From: Actinomadura montaniterrae
GTDB taxonomy: Bacteria > Actinomycetota > Actinomycetes > Streptosporangiales > Streptosporangiaceae
Direction of reading: 5' to 3'
NCBI RefSeq assembly: GCF_008923365.1
Contig: NZ_WBMR01000022.1
Span: 1 to 64,000, forward strand
DNA: 64,000 bases
The notes beneath the pieces are model-generated. The model was not told the origin of the DNA and ran no database searches. It saw only the letters and a list, made by a program, of their open reading frames with translations. The translations under genes were made by a program, and so were the position numbers. Positions 18,257 through 25,809 of the stretch are shown in pieces. How positions within the stretch are numbered: position 1 is the first letter of the stretch; the number at the start of each line of letters is the position of its first letter.

Positions 18257-19350
18257 CCGCGGGCGTTCGCGGGGCGCCGGTAGACGAAGCCCGGCGCGGC
18301 GCCGTCCGCCGTTCCGGCGAGGGCGGCGCGGTCGCGGACCAGGTGGTGGTCGGGCGACAGGGCGCACGCCGGGTCCGTGCGGGAGGCGTCGCCGGTCAGC
18401 GCGTACGCCTGGCAGCGGCAGCCGCCGAAGTCGGTCTCGCGGCGCGGGCATTCGCCGCACGGCCCGCTCATCCACGCGGTGCCGCGGTAGGCGTTGAACG
18501 CGTCGGAGCTCCGCCAGATCCAGGACAGCGGATGGTCGCGCACGTTCGGCGGACGCAGATCGGTCATCGCGGAGGCGGCCGGGCACGGCAGTGCCGTCCC
18601 GTCGGGCGCCACCGTGATGGAACGGGCGCCCCAGCCGCCCATGCACGGCTTCGGCACGCCCTCGTAGTAGTCGGGGAGCACCCACACCAGTTCCGGTCCG
18701 CGCGACGCCGCGCGATGGGCGGCGACCGTCTCCTTGGCGGATTCGAGCTGGTCCCTGGTGGGGAGCAGGACGTCCCGGTTGCGGAGGGCCCAGCCGTAGA
18801 ACTGGGCGTTGGCGAGTTCGATGCGGTCGGCTCCCCAGCGTTCGCCCATGGCGATGATCTCGGGCAGGCGGTCGAGGTTGTGCCGGTGCAGGACGACGTT
18901 GAGCCCGAAGGGCAGCCCGGCATCGCGGATCACGCCCGCGGCGCGCTCCTTCGCCGCGTAGGAGGCGCGTCCGGCGATGAGGTCGGAGTTCGCCTGGTCG
19001 GCGTCCTGGACCGACAGCTGCACGCTGTCGATCCCGGCGCCGGCCAGCGCGTCCAGCCGGTCGGCGGTGAGGCCGACGCCGCTGGTGACGAGCTGGGTGT
19101 AGACGCCGGCGTGGTGCGCCGCCGCCACGATCTCTTCCAGGTCGGGGCGCAGCAGCGGCTCGCCGCCCGAGATGTGCGCCTGGACGATGCCGAGGTCGGC
19201 GGCCTCCGCGAACACCCGCGCCCACTCGTCCGCCGCCAGTTCGGTGCCGCGCCGGACGAGTTCGAGCGGGTTGGAGCAGTACGGGCAGTGCAGCGGGCAC
19301 GCGTGGGTCAGTTCGGCGAGCAGCGCCCACGGCGCGGCGGGCTCGGTCAT
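18253..19350 (-). CDS. pqqE: PqqE, radical SAM peptide cyclase of PQQ biosynthesis
   Basis: The 365-residue protein has the radical-SAM cluster motif CPLHCPYC near residue 20, the SGGEPLLRPDL block, and a C-terminal auxiliary-cluster region rich in cysteines (GPCGECPRRETDFGGCRCQA), as in PqqE/SPASM proteins. PqqE forms the carbon-carbon bond between the Glu and Tyr side chains of PqqA. I choose ATG 19350 because it overlaps the pqqD stop (ATGA) with GAGGG nine bases upstream; ATG 19359 lacks a ribosome-binding site. Last gene of the pqqABCDE set. Confidence 0.95.
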   Translation of the reverse strand: MTEPAAPWALLAELTHACPLHCPYCSNPLELVRRGTELAADEWARVFAEAADLGIVQAHISGGEPLLRPDLEEIVAAAHHAGVYTQLVTSGVGLTADRLDALAGAGIDSVQLSVQDADQANSDLIAGRASYAAKERAAGVIRDAGLPFGLNVVLHRHNLDRLPEIIAMGERWGADRIELANAQFYGWALRNRDVLLPTRDQLESAKETVAAHRAASRGPELVWVLPDYYEGVPKPCMGGWGARSITVAPDGTALPCPAASAMTDLRPPNVRDHPLSWIWRSSDAFNAYRGTAWMSGPCGECPRRETDFGGCRCQAYALTGDASRTDPACALSPDHHLVRDRAALAGTADGAAPGFVYRRPANARG

Positions 19351-19640
19351 TGCAGCCATCCCTCGGCGCGGACTCTGTCGATGAACTCGGGGACGTCCCG
19401 GTCGAGCGGGGCGTCCGGGTGGTCGGCGGCGAGCGCGGCGATGATGCCGGCGACGGTGCGCCGCCCGTCGCAGAGCCGCAGGATGCGTCCGGCCTCCGGG
19501 CTGAGCAGGACGGCCCGTTCCGGCATCAGCAGCAGCTCGGCCTCGCGGACGCGGTCGTAGCGGAGCAGGACGGAGCGGGCGAGCGCGGGCCGCGTGTCCC
19601 CCGTGACCGCCGCCATCGCCGGCGCGGGTTCAGCCGGCAT
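19347..19640 (-). CDS. pqqD: PqqD, PqqA-binding chaperone
   Basis: The 97-residue protein has the winged-helix-like PqqD core: RYDRVREAELLLMPERAVLLS, then RILRLCDGRRTVAGIIAAL, and a C-terminal helix ending RAEGWLQ. PqqD binds the PqqA precursor and presents it to PqqE. The start ATG 19640 overlaps the end of pqqC by 11 bp and has GGGGAG upstream; the first ten or so residues are extra compared with the family. Confidence 0.92.
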   Translation of the reverse strand: MPAEPAPAMAAVTGDTRPALARSVLLRYDRVREAELLLMPERAVLLSPEAGRILRLCDGRRTVAGIIAALAADHPDAPLDRDVPEFIDRVRAEGWLQ

Positions 19641-20394
19641 CGGCGCTCCCCGTGGTCGTGGCGTGCTCGACGGCGTCCAGCAGGGACCAGAGCACGTCGC
19701 ACTTGTAGGTGAACGCGGCCAGCACGCGTTCCTGGTCGGCGCGCGTCTCGGCCCACCGGTGCACCAGCGCGAGGGCCTCGTCGGCGTCCCGGCGTCCCTG
19801 CTGCACGCGGACCTGGAAGTAGCGCAGTCCTTCCGGCTCGATCCAGGGGTAGTGGCGTTCCCACGCGCCGATCCGCGTGACCATCAGGTCCGGTGCGAAC
19901 AGCTCGGTCAGCGACGAGGCGATCGCTTCGAGGGGCGTGGCGAGGCGGCAGAAGTTCACGTAGCCCTCGACCGCGAACCGGACGCCGGGCAGGACGCCCT
20001 CCCCCGAGAGCAGCGGCATCCGGTCCAGGCCGGCGGCCTCGCCGAGGCGCAGCCACCGCTCGATGCCGCCCGCGTCGCCCTGCTCGCCGTCGTCGCCGTC
20101 GCGGCCGTCGTGGTCGTGGATCCGCCGGATCCAGCTGCGGCGCAGGTCCCGGTCGTCGAGCTTGGCGAGGATGAGCGCGTCCTTGATCGGGATGTGCCGC
20201 TGGTAGTGGAAGCGGTTCAGCACCCAGCAGCGCAGCTCCTCCCGCGTCAGCAGCCCGTCGTGCATGCGCAGGTTGAACGGGTGCCGGTGGTGGTAGCGCT
20301 CGGCGGCGATCGCGCGGAGCCGGTGCTCCACCTCGCCGGGCGTCCACGGCAGCGGGCGGGCGGGACGGCGCGGGGCGTCCGTCGTGGTGCTCAC
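19630..20394 (-). CDS. pqqC: PqqC, pyrroloquinoline-quinone synthase
   Basis: The 254-residue helical oxidase catalyses the final ring closure and eight-electron oxidation to PQQ. Family blocks visible are the YHHRHPFNLRMHDG start, LNRFHYQRHIPIKDA, GEGVLPGVRFAVEGYVNFCR and the ERHYPWIEPEGLRYF segment. A short acidic insertion, DHDGRDGDDGEQGD (about residues 95-110), is unlike enterobacterial PqqC. GTG 20394 overlaps the pqqB stop (GTGA). Confidence 0.95.
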   Translation of the reverse strand: MSTTTDAPRRPARPLPWTPGEVEHRLRAIAAERYHHRHPFNLRMHDGLLTREELRCWVLNRFHYQRHIPIKDALILAKLDDRDLRRSWIRRIHDHDGRDGDDGEQGDAGGIERWLRLGEAAGLDRMPLLSGEGVLPGVRFAVEGYVNFCRLATPLEAIASSLTELFAPDLMVTRIGAWERHYPWIEPEGLRYFQVRVQQGRRDADEALALVHRWAETRADQERVLAAFTYKCDVLWSLLDAVEHATTTGSADAG

Positions 20395-21293
20395 AGGTCG
20401 ATCACCTGGCCTTCCGATGCGACCTCGATCCCCATTCCGGCGAGGGTGCGGTGGCCGTCGTGGCCGGGGTCGACGAGGGGGTTGGTGTTGTTGAGATGCG
20501 TGTAGAGGCGCCGCGCGGCGGGCAGCGCCGCGAGCCGTGCGGCCGTGCCGCCCGGGCCGCTGATCGGCAGGTGGCCCATCGCGGTGGCGGTCCGGTCGGT
20601 GAAGCCGGAGCGGCGCGGCTCGTCGTCGTCCCAGAACGTGCCGTCGACGATGACGCAGTCCGCGGCGGACAGGGCCCGGCCGAGTCCGGACGGCCATCCG
20701 GCGAGCGCCGGCGCGTAGACGAGGCTCGCGCCACTGCGCCGGTCGGTGACGTGCAGCGCCACGGACCACGCCCCGTCCGGCAGGTCGAGATCGGCGGCGT
20801 AGCGGGGACGCTTGCCCGAGACCCTGACCGCCCGGATCGCCACGCCTCCGGCGCCGTCCAGCGGGACGGGCTCGTCCTCGGGGAGGTCCGACCAGGTCAG
20901 CGAGGTGTACGGGGCGAGGACGCGGTCCATCCGCAGGCCGCGCGCCAGCGCGTCGCGGACGGTGCCGGTCGCGACGACGCGCAGGTCCCGCGCCTCCCGC
21001 AGCCGGGGCAGCCCGAGCGTGTGGTCGAGCTCGGCGTCGGTCAGGACCACCCCCGCGACCGGGGTGCGGCGCCGCTCCGGACCGGGGTGCAGGTCCGGGT
21101 TCGCCTCGATCTGCTCGGCGATGTCCGGCGTCGCGTTGACCACGTACCAGCGTCCCGGGGACGCCTCGATCGCGATCGACGCGTGCAGGCGGCGCCACGA
21201 CGGGTGCGCGCGGGCGGCGGCGCACCCGTGGCACGCGCAGTTCCACTGGGGGACGCCGCCGCCCGCGGCGGTGCCGAGAACGCGCACCCTCAT
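20391..21293 (-). CDS. pqqB: PqqB, metallo-beta-lactamase-fold PQQ biosynthesis protein
   Basis: The 300-residue protein starts MRVRVLGTAAGGGVPQWNC, the canonical PqqB N-terminus, and continues through CHGCAAARAH, LTDAELDHTLGL and THLNNTNPLVDP. PqqB is now considered the hydroxylase acting on the cross-linked tyrosine intermediate. It begins ten bases after the pqqA stop codon. Length is normal for the family. Confidence 0.95.
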   Translation of the reverse strand: MRVRVLGTAAGGGVPQWNCACHGCAAARAHPSWRRLHASIAIEASPGRWYVVNATPDIAEQIEANPDLHPGPERRRTPVAGVVLTDAELDHTLGLPRLREARDLRVVATGTVRDALARGLRMDRVLAPYTSLTWSDLPEDEPVPLDGAGGVAIRAVRVSGKRPRYAADLDLPDGAWSVALHVTDRRSGASLVYAPALAGWPSGLGRALSAADCVIVDGTFWDDDEPRRSGFTDRTATAMGHLPISGPGGTAARLAALPAARRLYTHLNNTNPLVDPGHDGHRTLAGMGIEVASEGQVIDL

Positions 21294-21303
21294 CGGACCG
21301 GGA

Positions 21304-21465
21304 TCAGATCTCGACGCCGAAGTAGGCCGTGACCTCCAGGGAGGTCTCGACCACCTGGTAGTCGGGCGTGGACCAGGAGGCGGTCCGCTGGTCGACCGCA
21401 CCCTGCGCCTGGCCGTCGGGGAGGTCGGTGTGGGCGGTCTGGGCGTCGGGGAGGTGCTGGGTCAT
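21304..21465 (-). CDS. pqqA: PqqA, precursor peptide of PQQ (53 aa)
   Basis: A 53-codon frame lies in the 230-bp space between the quinoprotein gene and pqqB. It ends W-S-T-P-D-Y-Q-V-V, then ETSLEVTAYFGVEI. The conserved Glu-x-x-x-Tyr substrate pair of PqqA is Glu44 and Tyr48 (EVTAY), followed by the usual Phe-Gly. Most PqqA peptides are 22-29 residues; here an Asp/Gln-rich N-terminal extension with two LPD repeats lengthens the leader. ATG 21465 is preceded by a purine-rich GGAAGGGAAG. No pqqF-like protease is encoded in the window. Confidence 0.9.
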   Translation of the reverse strand: MTQHLPDAQTAHTDLPDGQAQGAVDQRTASWSTPDYQVVETSLEVTAYFGVEI

Positions 21466-21523
21466 CTCTGGTGCTTCCCTTCCGTGGGGGGATCTGTGCG
21501 TCCCGGGCCCGCCGGCCCGGGGG

Positions 21524-23689
21524 TCACTGGACGACGATCTTGCCGGTGCTCTGCGGGAAGACCGGGTCGTTGTAGAAGTACTCGCCGCGCTTGGTGAAGG
21601 TGTGCTTGTAGGCCTCGCCGGGCTTGAGCCGCCCGGAGTTGAAGACGTGCTCGAAGAACGACGCGGCGCCGTGCGAGTGCTCGTTCCCGGCCGGGTTGAC
21701 GAACGTGACCTCGGTGCCGACGGGGACGGTCATGTTCTGCGGCGACATCGCGTTCTGCGCGACCGTGTTCTCCTCGCCGCCGGGCGCGCCCGCCGCGGAG
21801 TCCCAGATCCGGCCGAGCGTGACGGTGTTGTTGGCGTCCGCCCCGGCGACGGCGGCGGTGCGGATCTGGTTGCGCTTGGACGGCGGCGTCGGCGCGGGCG
21901 CCGGGCCGACCTTCCCGTTCAGCTTGAACGCCCACAGGTGGTCGCCCTTGGGGATGTCGGGGTAGGGCAGCCAGCTGCCGCCGGCGAAGACCGCGATGTA
22001 CTGCTCGCCGTCGATCTCGTAGCTGACCGGGCTGGTGTGCACGCCGGCGCCGCACTGCCAGCTCCACAGGTCGCGGCCGGTGGCGTCGTCCATCGCGTGG
22101 AGCACGCCGTCCGGGCCGCCCTGGAACATGACGCGTCCGGCGGTCGTGAGGATCCCGTTGCCGTGGGCGAGGGACCACTCGCCCTCCTTGCGCCACACGG
22201 GCTTGTTGGTGCGGGGGTCCACGGCGACGATGCCGCCGGAGAAGTACTCGCCGAGCGGCCGCGCGGTGTTGACGCGTCCGCCGTTGGTGTTGGAGTAGGA
22301 GGAGTTGACGAGCCCGTAACCGACGTAGACGAACCCGGTGTGCGGGCTGAACGACATGTACGACCAGTCCGCGCCGCCGCCGGCGCCGGGGAACAGGATC
22401 GTCGCGTCGTCCCAGAACGGCGTGAAGATCTCGCCGGTCGGGTAGTACGGGACGGGCCGGGTCGAGTCGTGGAAGCTCGGCGACTGGTGGACGAACGGCT
22501 CGCCGCCCGGGAACGGCTGCGTCGGCCACGTCTTCTGCCGCGGCTCCTGCGGGACGGGCCGCTCGGTGATGCCGTGGACGCCCTTGCCGGTCTCGCGGTC
22601 GAGGATGTAGAACATCCCGACCTTGCTGCCGTACACGACGACCTTGCGCTTGCGGTGGCCGATCTGCACGTCGGCCAGCACCGGCGCCATGACGTTGTCG
22701 AAGTCCCAGATGTCGTGGTGGACGGACTGGAAGTGCCAGCGCCGCTTCCCCGTCTTGGCGTCGATGGCGACCAGGCAGTTGGCGAACAGGTTCGTCCCGC
22801 CGCGGGTGGAGCCGTTCGTGCGGGGATAGGGGTTGCCGAACGTCCAGTAGACGAGGCCGAGCTCGGGGTCGATCGCCGGGTGGATCCAGCAGACGACGCC
22901 GCCGGTCTTCCAGGTGTCGCCCTCCCAGGTGTCGTTGCCGAACTCGCCCGGTCCTGGCGGGCCCCAGAACGTCCAGGCGATCTCGCCGGTGCGGGCGTCG
23001 AGCGCGTAGGCGCGGCCGCGGGCGCCGGCGGTGCTGCCCTCGGTGCCGACGTAGATGAGGCCGTCGAAGTAGACGATCGCGCCGGCGAGGCCGCCGCGGT
23101 TGCCGCCGCACTGCCCTTCCTGCGGGTCGCAGTTCGGGTCGCCCTCGCCCGCGACGAGCAGCTCGCGCTGCCACACGACGGCGCCGGTCTTCTGGTCGAG
23201 CGCGTAGACGATGTTGGAACCGGACGTGGTGAAGACCAGCCCCTCCCCGAGCCCGACGCCGCGCATGTTGGTCTGCTGCGAGCCGACGTTGGTCTTCCAC
23301 TTGACCTCGCCGGTGCGGCCGTCGACGGCGAACACGTTCTGCTGCCCGGTCTGGACGTACAGCACGCCGTCCTGGGCGACGATCGTGCTCTGCTGCGAGC
23401 GCGCCGACGTGCTGCCGCCTTCGAGGTTGACGTGCCAGGCGCCGCCGAGGCGCCGGACGTTGCCGCGGTCGATCCGGCGGAGCGTGGAGTGGTTCTGGTT
23501 GCCGTAGTTCCCGCAGACCTTCGGGAAGTCGCGGCCGGTGGCGCCGAACGCGGTCGGCTGCGGCGGGACGGGCAGGGCGAGGCGGGACGAGGCTGCTTCG
23601 GCGTTCGCCGCCGGGGTGCGCAGCGGCGTGAAGGCCACGGTGCCGCCGACAACCGCGGCCGCCCCGGTCAGGAAGTTCCGTCGGTCCAT
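21524..23689 (-). CDS. Tat-exported PQQ-dependent alcohol dehydrogenase (quinoprotein propeller) with C-terminal cupredoxin-like domain
   Basis: The 721-residue protein begins with a twin-arginine signal (MDRRNFLTGAAAVVGG). The central part (about 60-600) is an eight-bladed quinoprotein propeller of the methanol/ethanol dehydrogenase type, with blade motifs such as LYVQTGQQNVFAVDGRTG and the active-site region YWTFGNPYPRTN, then HFQSVHHDIWDFDN. The DFD pair places a second Asp two residues after the probable catalytic Asp, as in lanthanide-dependent XoxF proteins. The C-terminal 110 residues resemble a cupredoxin but lack the Cys and the usual last ligands. ATG 23689 has GGGAG upstream. It is upstream of, and probably co-transcribed with, pqqABCDE. 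Confidence 0.9.
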   Translation of the reverse strand: MDRRNFLTGAAAVVGGTVAFTPLRTPAANAEAASSRLALPVPPQPTAFGATGRDFPKVCGNYGNQNHSTLRRIDRGNVRRLGGAWHVNLEGGSTSARSQQSTIVAQDGVLYVQTGQQNVFAVDGRTGEVKWKTNVGSQQTNMRGVGLGEGLVFTTSGSNIVYALDQKTGAVVWQRELLVAGEGDPNCDPQEGQCGGNRGGLAGAIVYFDGLIYVGTEGSTAGARGRAYALDARTGEIAWTFWGPPGPGEFGNDTWEGDTWKTGGVVCWIHPAIDPELGLVYWTFGNPYPRTNGSTRGGTNLFANCLVAIDAKTGKRRWHFQSVHHDIWDFDNVMAPVLADVQIGHRKRKVVVYGSKVGMFYILDRETGKGVHGITERPVPQEPRQKTWPTQPFPGGEPFVHQSPSFHDSTRPVPYYPTGEIFTPFWDDATILFPGAGGGADWSYMSFSPHTGFVYVGYGLVNSSYSNTNGGRVNTARPLGEYFSGGIVAVDPRTNKPVWRKEGEWSLAHGNGILTTAGRVMFQGGPDGVLHAMDDATGRDLWSWQCGAGVHTSPVSYEIDGEQYIAVFAGGSWLPYPDIPKGDHLWAFKLNGKVGPAPAPTPPSKRNQIRTAAVAGADANNTVTLGRIWDSAAGAPGGEENTVAQNAMSPQNMTVPVGTEVTFVNPAGNEHSHGAASFFEHVFNSGRLKPGEAYKHTFTKRGEYFYNDPVFPQSTGKIVVQ

Positions 23690-23707
23690 GCTCTCTCCCA
23701 TTCCGTG

Positions 23708-23743
23708 GTCCACCAGACGGACTCATAGGTCCGATCGACGGAC
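23708..23743. promoter_or_regulatory. 36-bp tandem operator A (quinoprotein/pqq promoter)
   Basis: Two 15-bp inverted repeats, GTCCACCAGACGGAC (23708-23722) and GTCCGATCGACGGAC (23729-23743), both GTCC-n7-GGAC, are separated by six bases (TCATAG). The element ends 19 bp before the quinoprotein start codon. The same design recurs at three other promoters of this block, so I interpret it as the binding site of one regulator, most likely the IclR protein at 34562. Confidence 0.65.
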
Positions 23744-23906
23744 GACACGGTAAGCCGCTTCGGCGGCCCTGGCAATAGCCTGCATCCCGAACGGCTCCCG
23801 CACATCGGTAATTTCACCAGTCATGACAGAAGGGTGCTCGCGGCCCGGCCCGAGCGGCCCGCACCCGGGGTATTGCCGACGGCCGATCCGCATGAGATCG
23901 TCCTAG
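23744..23906. other. Divergent intergenic region between quinoprotein and ThuA genes, central part
   Basis: Between the two 36-bp elements I see no gene and no further repeat. The stretch is less GC-rich than its surroundings (for example around 23775-23815), as expected for back-to-back promoters, but I cannot assign convincing -35/-10 hexamers. Confidence 0.5.
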
Positions 23907-23942
23907 AACCTCTAGACGGTTCAATTAGTCCGCTAGATGGAC
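23907..23942. promoter_or_regulatory. 36-bp tandem operator B (ThuA promoter)
   Basis: AACCTCTAGACGGTT (23907-23921; outer bases extend the pairing to GAACC/GGTTC) and GTCCGCTAGATGGAC (23928-23942) are separated by CAATTA. Each is an inverted repeat and starts are 21 bp apart, the same arrangement as operator A. It ends 34 bp before the ThuA-like start codon. Confidence 0.65.
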
Positions 23943-23976
23943 CATCGAGCGAGCACGCCGGAAAGGAACCCACCCC

Positions 23977-24963
23977 ATGAAGAGACCCGCGTCCCCCGTG
24001 CTGTCCGCCGCCGCGGCCGCCGTCGGCACCGCCGCCGTGCTGGCCGCCGCCGCGCTGACCGGCGGAGCGGCCACGGCCGGCCCCCTCGCCAAGCCGAAGA
24101 ACGCCGGCGCGCAGGAGCTCGGCGACCCCGTCTACGGCGTCTGCCGCGGCACCGACCCCCGCTGCTACCACGACTGGGGCAACTTCGACCCCGCCAAGGG
24201 CTACAAGATCCTCGTCTACAGCCGCACCGCCGGCCCGCGGCACGCCAACCTCGGCCCCGCCCTCGGCCCCGGCATGAACCCGCCGCTCACCGACGCCAAC
24301 GTGGCCCAGAAGGCCCTGGTGAAGATGGGGCAGGACAACGGGTTCGGCGTCGACTGGACCGAGGACGTCACGCAGCTCGCCTCGCCGTCCACGCTGCTGC
24401 GCTACAACGCCGTCGTCTTCATGAGCACCACCCGCGACGCCCTCGACGACGCCGCCCAGACCTCGCTGCGGCAGTACGTCCGCGCGGGAGGCGGGTTCGT
24501 CGGCATCCACAACGCGTTCGGCACCGAGTACAACTGGCCCTGGTACGAGGGGCTCCTCGGCGGCGCCAACTTCTACGACCACGGGCACGCGCAGCCCGGG
24601 ACCGTCCAGACCGCCGACCGCAAGGACGCCTCCACCGCCGGGCTGCCGTCCCGGTGGGACTTCAGCGACGAGTGGTACAACCTCGTCCCGTTCCCGAGCG
24701 AGGTGCGGTTCCTGGCGACCGTGGACGAGAAGACCCTCACCCAGGGCGTCACCGGCAACATGAACCATCCGGGGCACGGCTCCTTCCACCCCGTCGCCTG
24801 GTGCCAGTACTACGACGGCGGCCGCGCCTGGCTGACCACCCTCGGGCACGACGCCAAGGCGTTCACCGACGACGGCTCGGGCTTCGCCGGAGCGAAGCAG
24901 TTCCAGAGCCTGGTGCTGAACGGCATCGAGTCGGCGATGGGCATGAAGCCCTTCTGCCGCTGA
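23977..24963 (+). CDS. Secreted ThuA-domain protein
   Basis: The 328-residue protein has an N-terminal signal peptide (alanine-rich hydrophobic segment, residues 10-36, cleavage near ATA-GP). The mature part has the ThuA fold, a class-I-glutamine-amidotransferase-like domain: YKILVYSRTAGPRH, LRYNAVVFMSTT, LRQYVRAGGGFVGIHNA and VAWCQYYDGGRAWLTTLGH. ThuA was named from trehalose utilisation in rhizobia, but its chemistry is largely unknown, and secreted versions often sit with glucose/sorbosone-dehydrogenase-type quinoproteins. Here it is divergent from the PQQ dehydrogenase and shares the 36-bp operator, supporting a joint extracellular role in carbohydrate or polyol oxidation. ATG 23977 has AAAGGA upstream. 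Confidence 0.87.
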   Translation: MKRPASPVLSAAAAAVGTAAVLAAAALTGGAATAGPLAKPKNAGAQELGDPVYGVCRGTDPRCYHDWGNFDPAKGYKILVYSRTAGPRHANLGPALGPGMNPPLTDANVAQKALVKMGQDNGFGVDWTEDVTQLASPSTLLRYNAVVFMSTTRDALDDAAQTSLRQYVRAGGGFVGIHNAFGTEYNWPWYEGLLGGANFYDHGHAQPGTVQTADRKDASTAGLPSRWDFSDEWYNLVPFPSEVRFLATVDEKTLTQGVTGNMNHPGHGSFHPVAWCQYYDGGRAWLTTLGHDAKAFTDDGSGFAGAKQFQSLVLNGIESAMGMKPFCR

Positions 24964-24989
24964 CCCGCGGCGCGCCGCCCCGTCCCCAG

Positions 24990-25025
24990 GCCGGGCTCGG
25001 ACCGGACGATCCGGACGAGCCCGGC
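24990..25025. terminator. Bidirectional hairpin between convergent ThuA and livF
   Basis: GCCGGGCTCG (24990-24999) pairs perfectly with CGAGCCCGGC (25016-25025), and inside it CCGGA (25002-25006) pairs with TCCGG (25010-25014) around a three-base loop. It lies between two convergent stop codons and is the clearest terminator-like structure in the window. Confidence 0.65.
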
Positions 25026-25035
25026 GACGGTGCAC

Positions 25036-25809
25036 CTAGAGGCCCAGGTAGATGCGGCGGACCTGGACGTCGTCGCGCAGTTCGCGGGACGTGCCGACCA
25101 TCGCGACCTCGCCGTTCTCCATCACGACGCAGTCGCTGGTCGCCTCGAACGTCAGCTTGGCGTTCTGCTCGACCAGCAGCAGGCTCAGCCCCTCCTCGCG
25201 CAGCCGCACCAGCACCGCGAGGATGTCCTCGACGAGCTTGGGCGACAGCCCCATGGACGGCTCGTCCAGCAGGATCAGCCGGGGCCGGGCCATCAGCGCC
25301 CGGCCGACCGCCAGCATCTGCTGCTGGCCGCCGGACAGCGCGCCCGCGAGCCGCGACCGCATCTCCCCCAGCACCGGGAACAGCCCGTACACCTCGGCGA
25401 GGGACTCCTTCGTCTCCGCGCCCCGCCACGGGCGGGCGTACGCGCCGAGCAGCAGGTTCTTCTCGACGGTGAGGCCCGGGAAGACGTGCCGGCCCTCGGG
25501 GACGTAGCCGATGCCGTGCCGGACGATGTCGCGCGCCTTGACCCTGGTGAGGTCCGTGCCGCCGAACGTGACGCGCCCTCCGCTGCGCGGGACGAGTCCC
25601 ATCAGCGCCTTGAGCGTGGAGGTCTTGCCCGCCCCGTTCGCGCCGATGATGCCGACCGACTGGCCGGGCTCGACCGTGAACCCGATCGAGTTGACGGCGC
25701 AGACCCCGCCGTAGTGGACGGACAGGTCCTCCACCGTCAGCGTCGCCGCCTCCGGGCCCGTCCCGGCCCCGGCCTTCTCGCCGCCCCTGGCGGCCGTGCC
25801 CGCGTTCAT
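25036..25809 (-). CDS. livF: LivF-type ATPase of branched-chain-amino-acid-family ABC importer
   Basis: The 257-residue ATPase has Walker A GANGAGKTS, the Q-loop, signature ALSGGQQQML, Walker B LILLDEPSMGLSP and switch EQNAKLTFE, all typical of LivF, which ends with the domain organisation seen here. ATG 25809 overlaps the previous stop (ATGA). An N-terminal extension of about 20 residues precedes TLTVEDLSVHYGG. It is the last gene of the large minus-strand unit descending from 34138. The transporter may import a carboxylate or an amide rather than an amino acid, given the catabolic neighbours. Confidence 0.92.
   Translation of the reverse strand: MNAGTAARGGEKAGAGTGPEAATLTVEDLSVHYGGVCAVNSIGFTVEPGQSVGIIGANGAGKTSTLKALMGLVPRSGGRVTFGGTDLTRVKARDIVRHGIGYVPEGRHVFPGLTVEKNLLLGAYARPWRGAETKESLAEVYGLFPVLGEMRSRLAGALSGGQQQMLAVGRALMARPRLILLDEPSMGLSPKLVEDILAVLVRLREEGLSLLLVEQNAKLTFEATSDCVVMENGEVAMVGTSRELRDDVQVRRIYLGL

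Noticed and set aside
21368-23728. A 786-codon plus-strand frame opposite the quinoprotein
   Set aside because: Antisense to an unmistakable quinoprotein; low-complexity translation.
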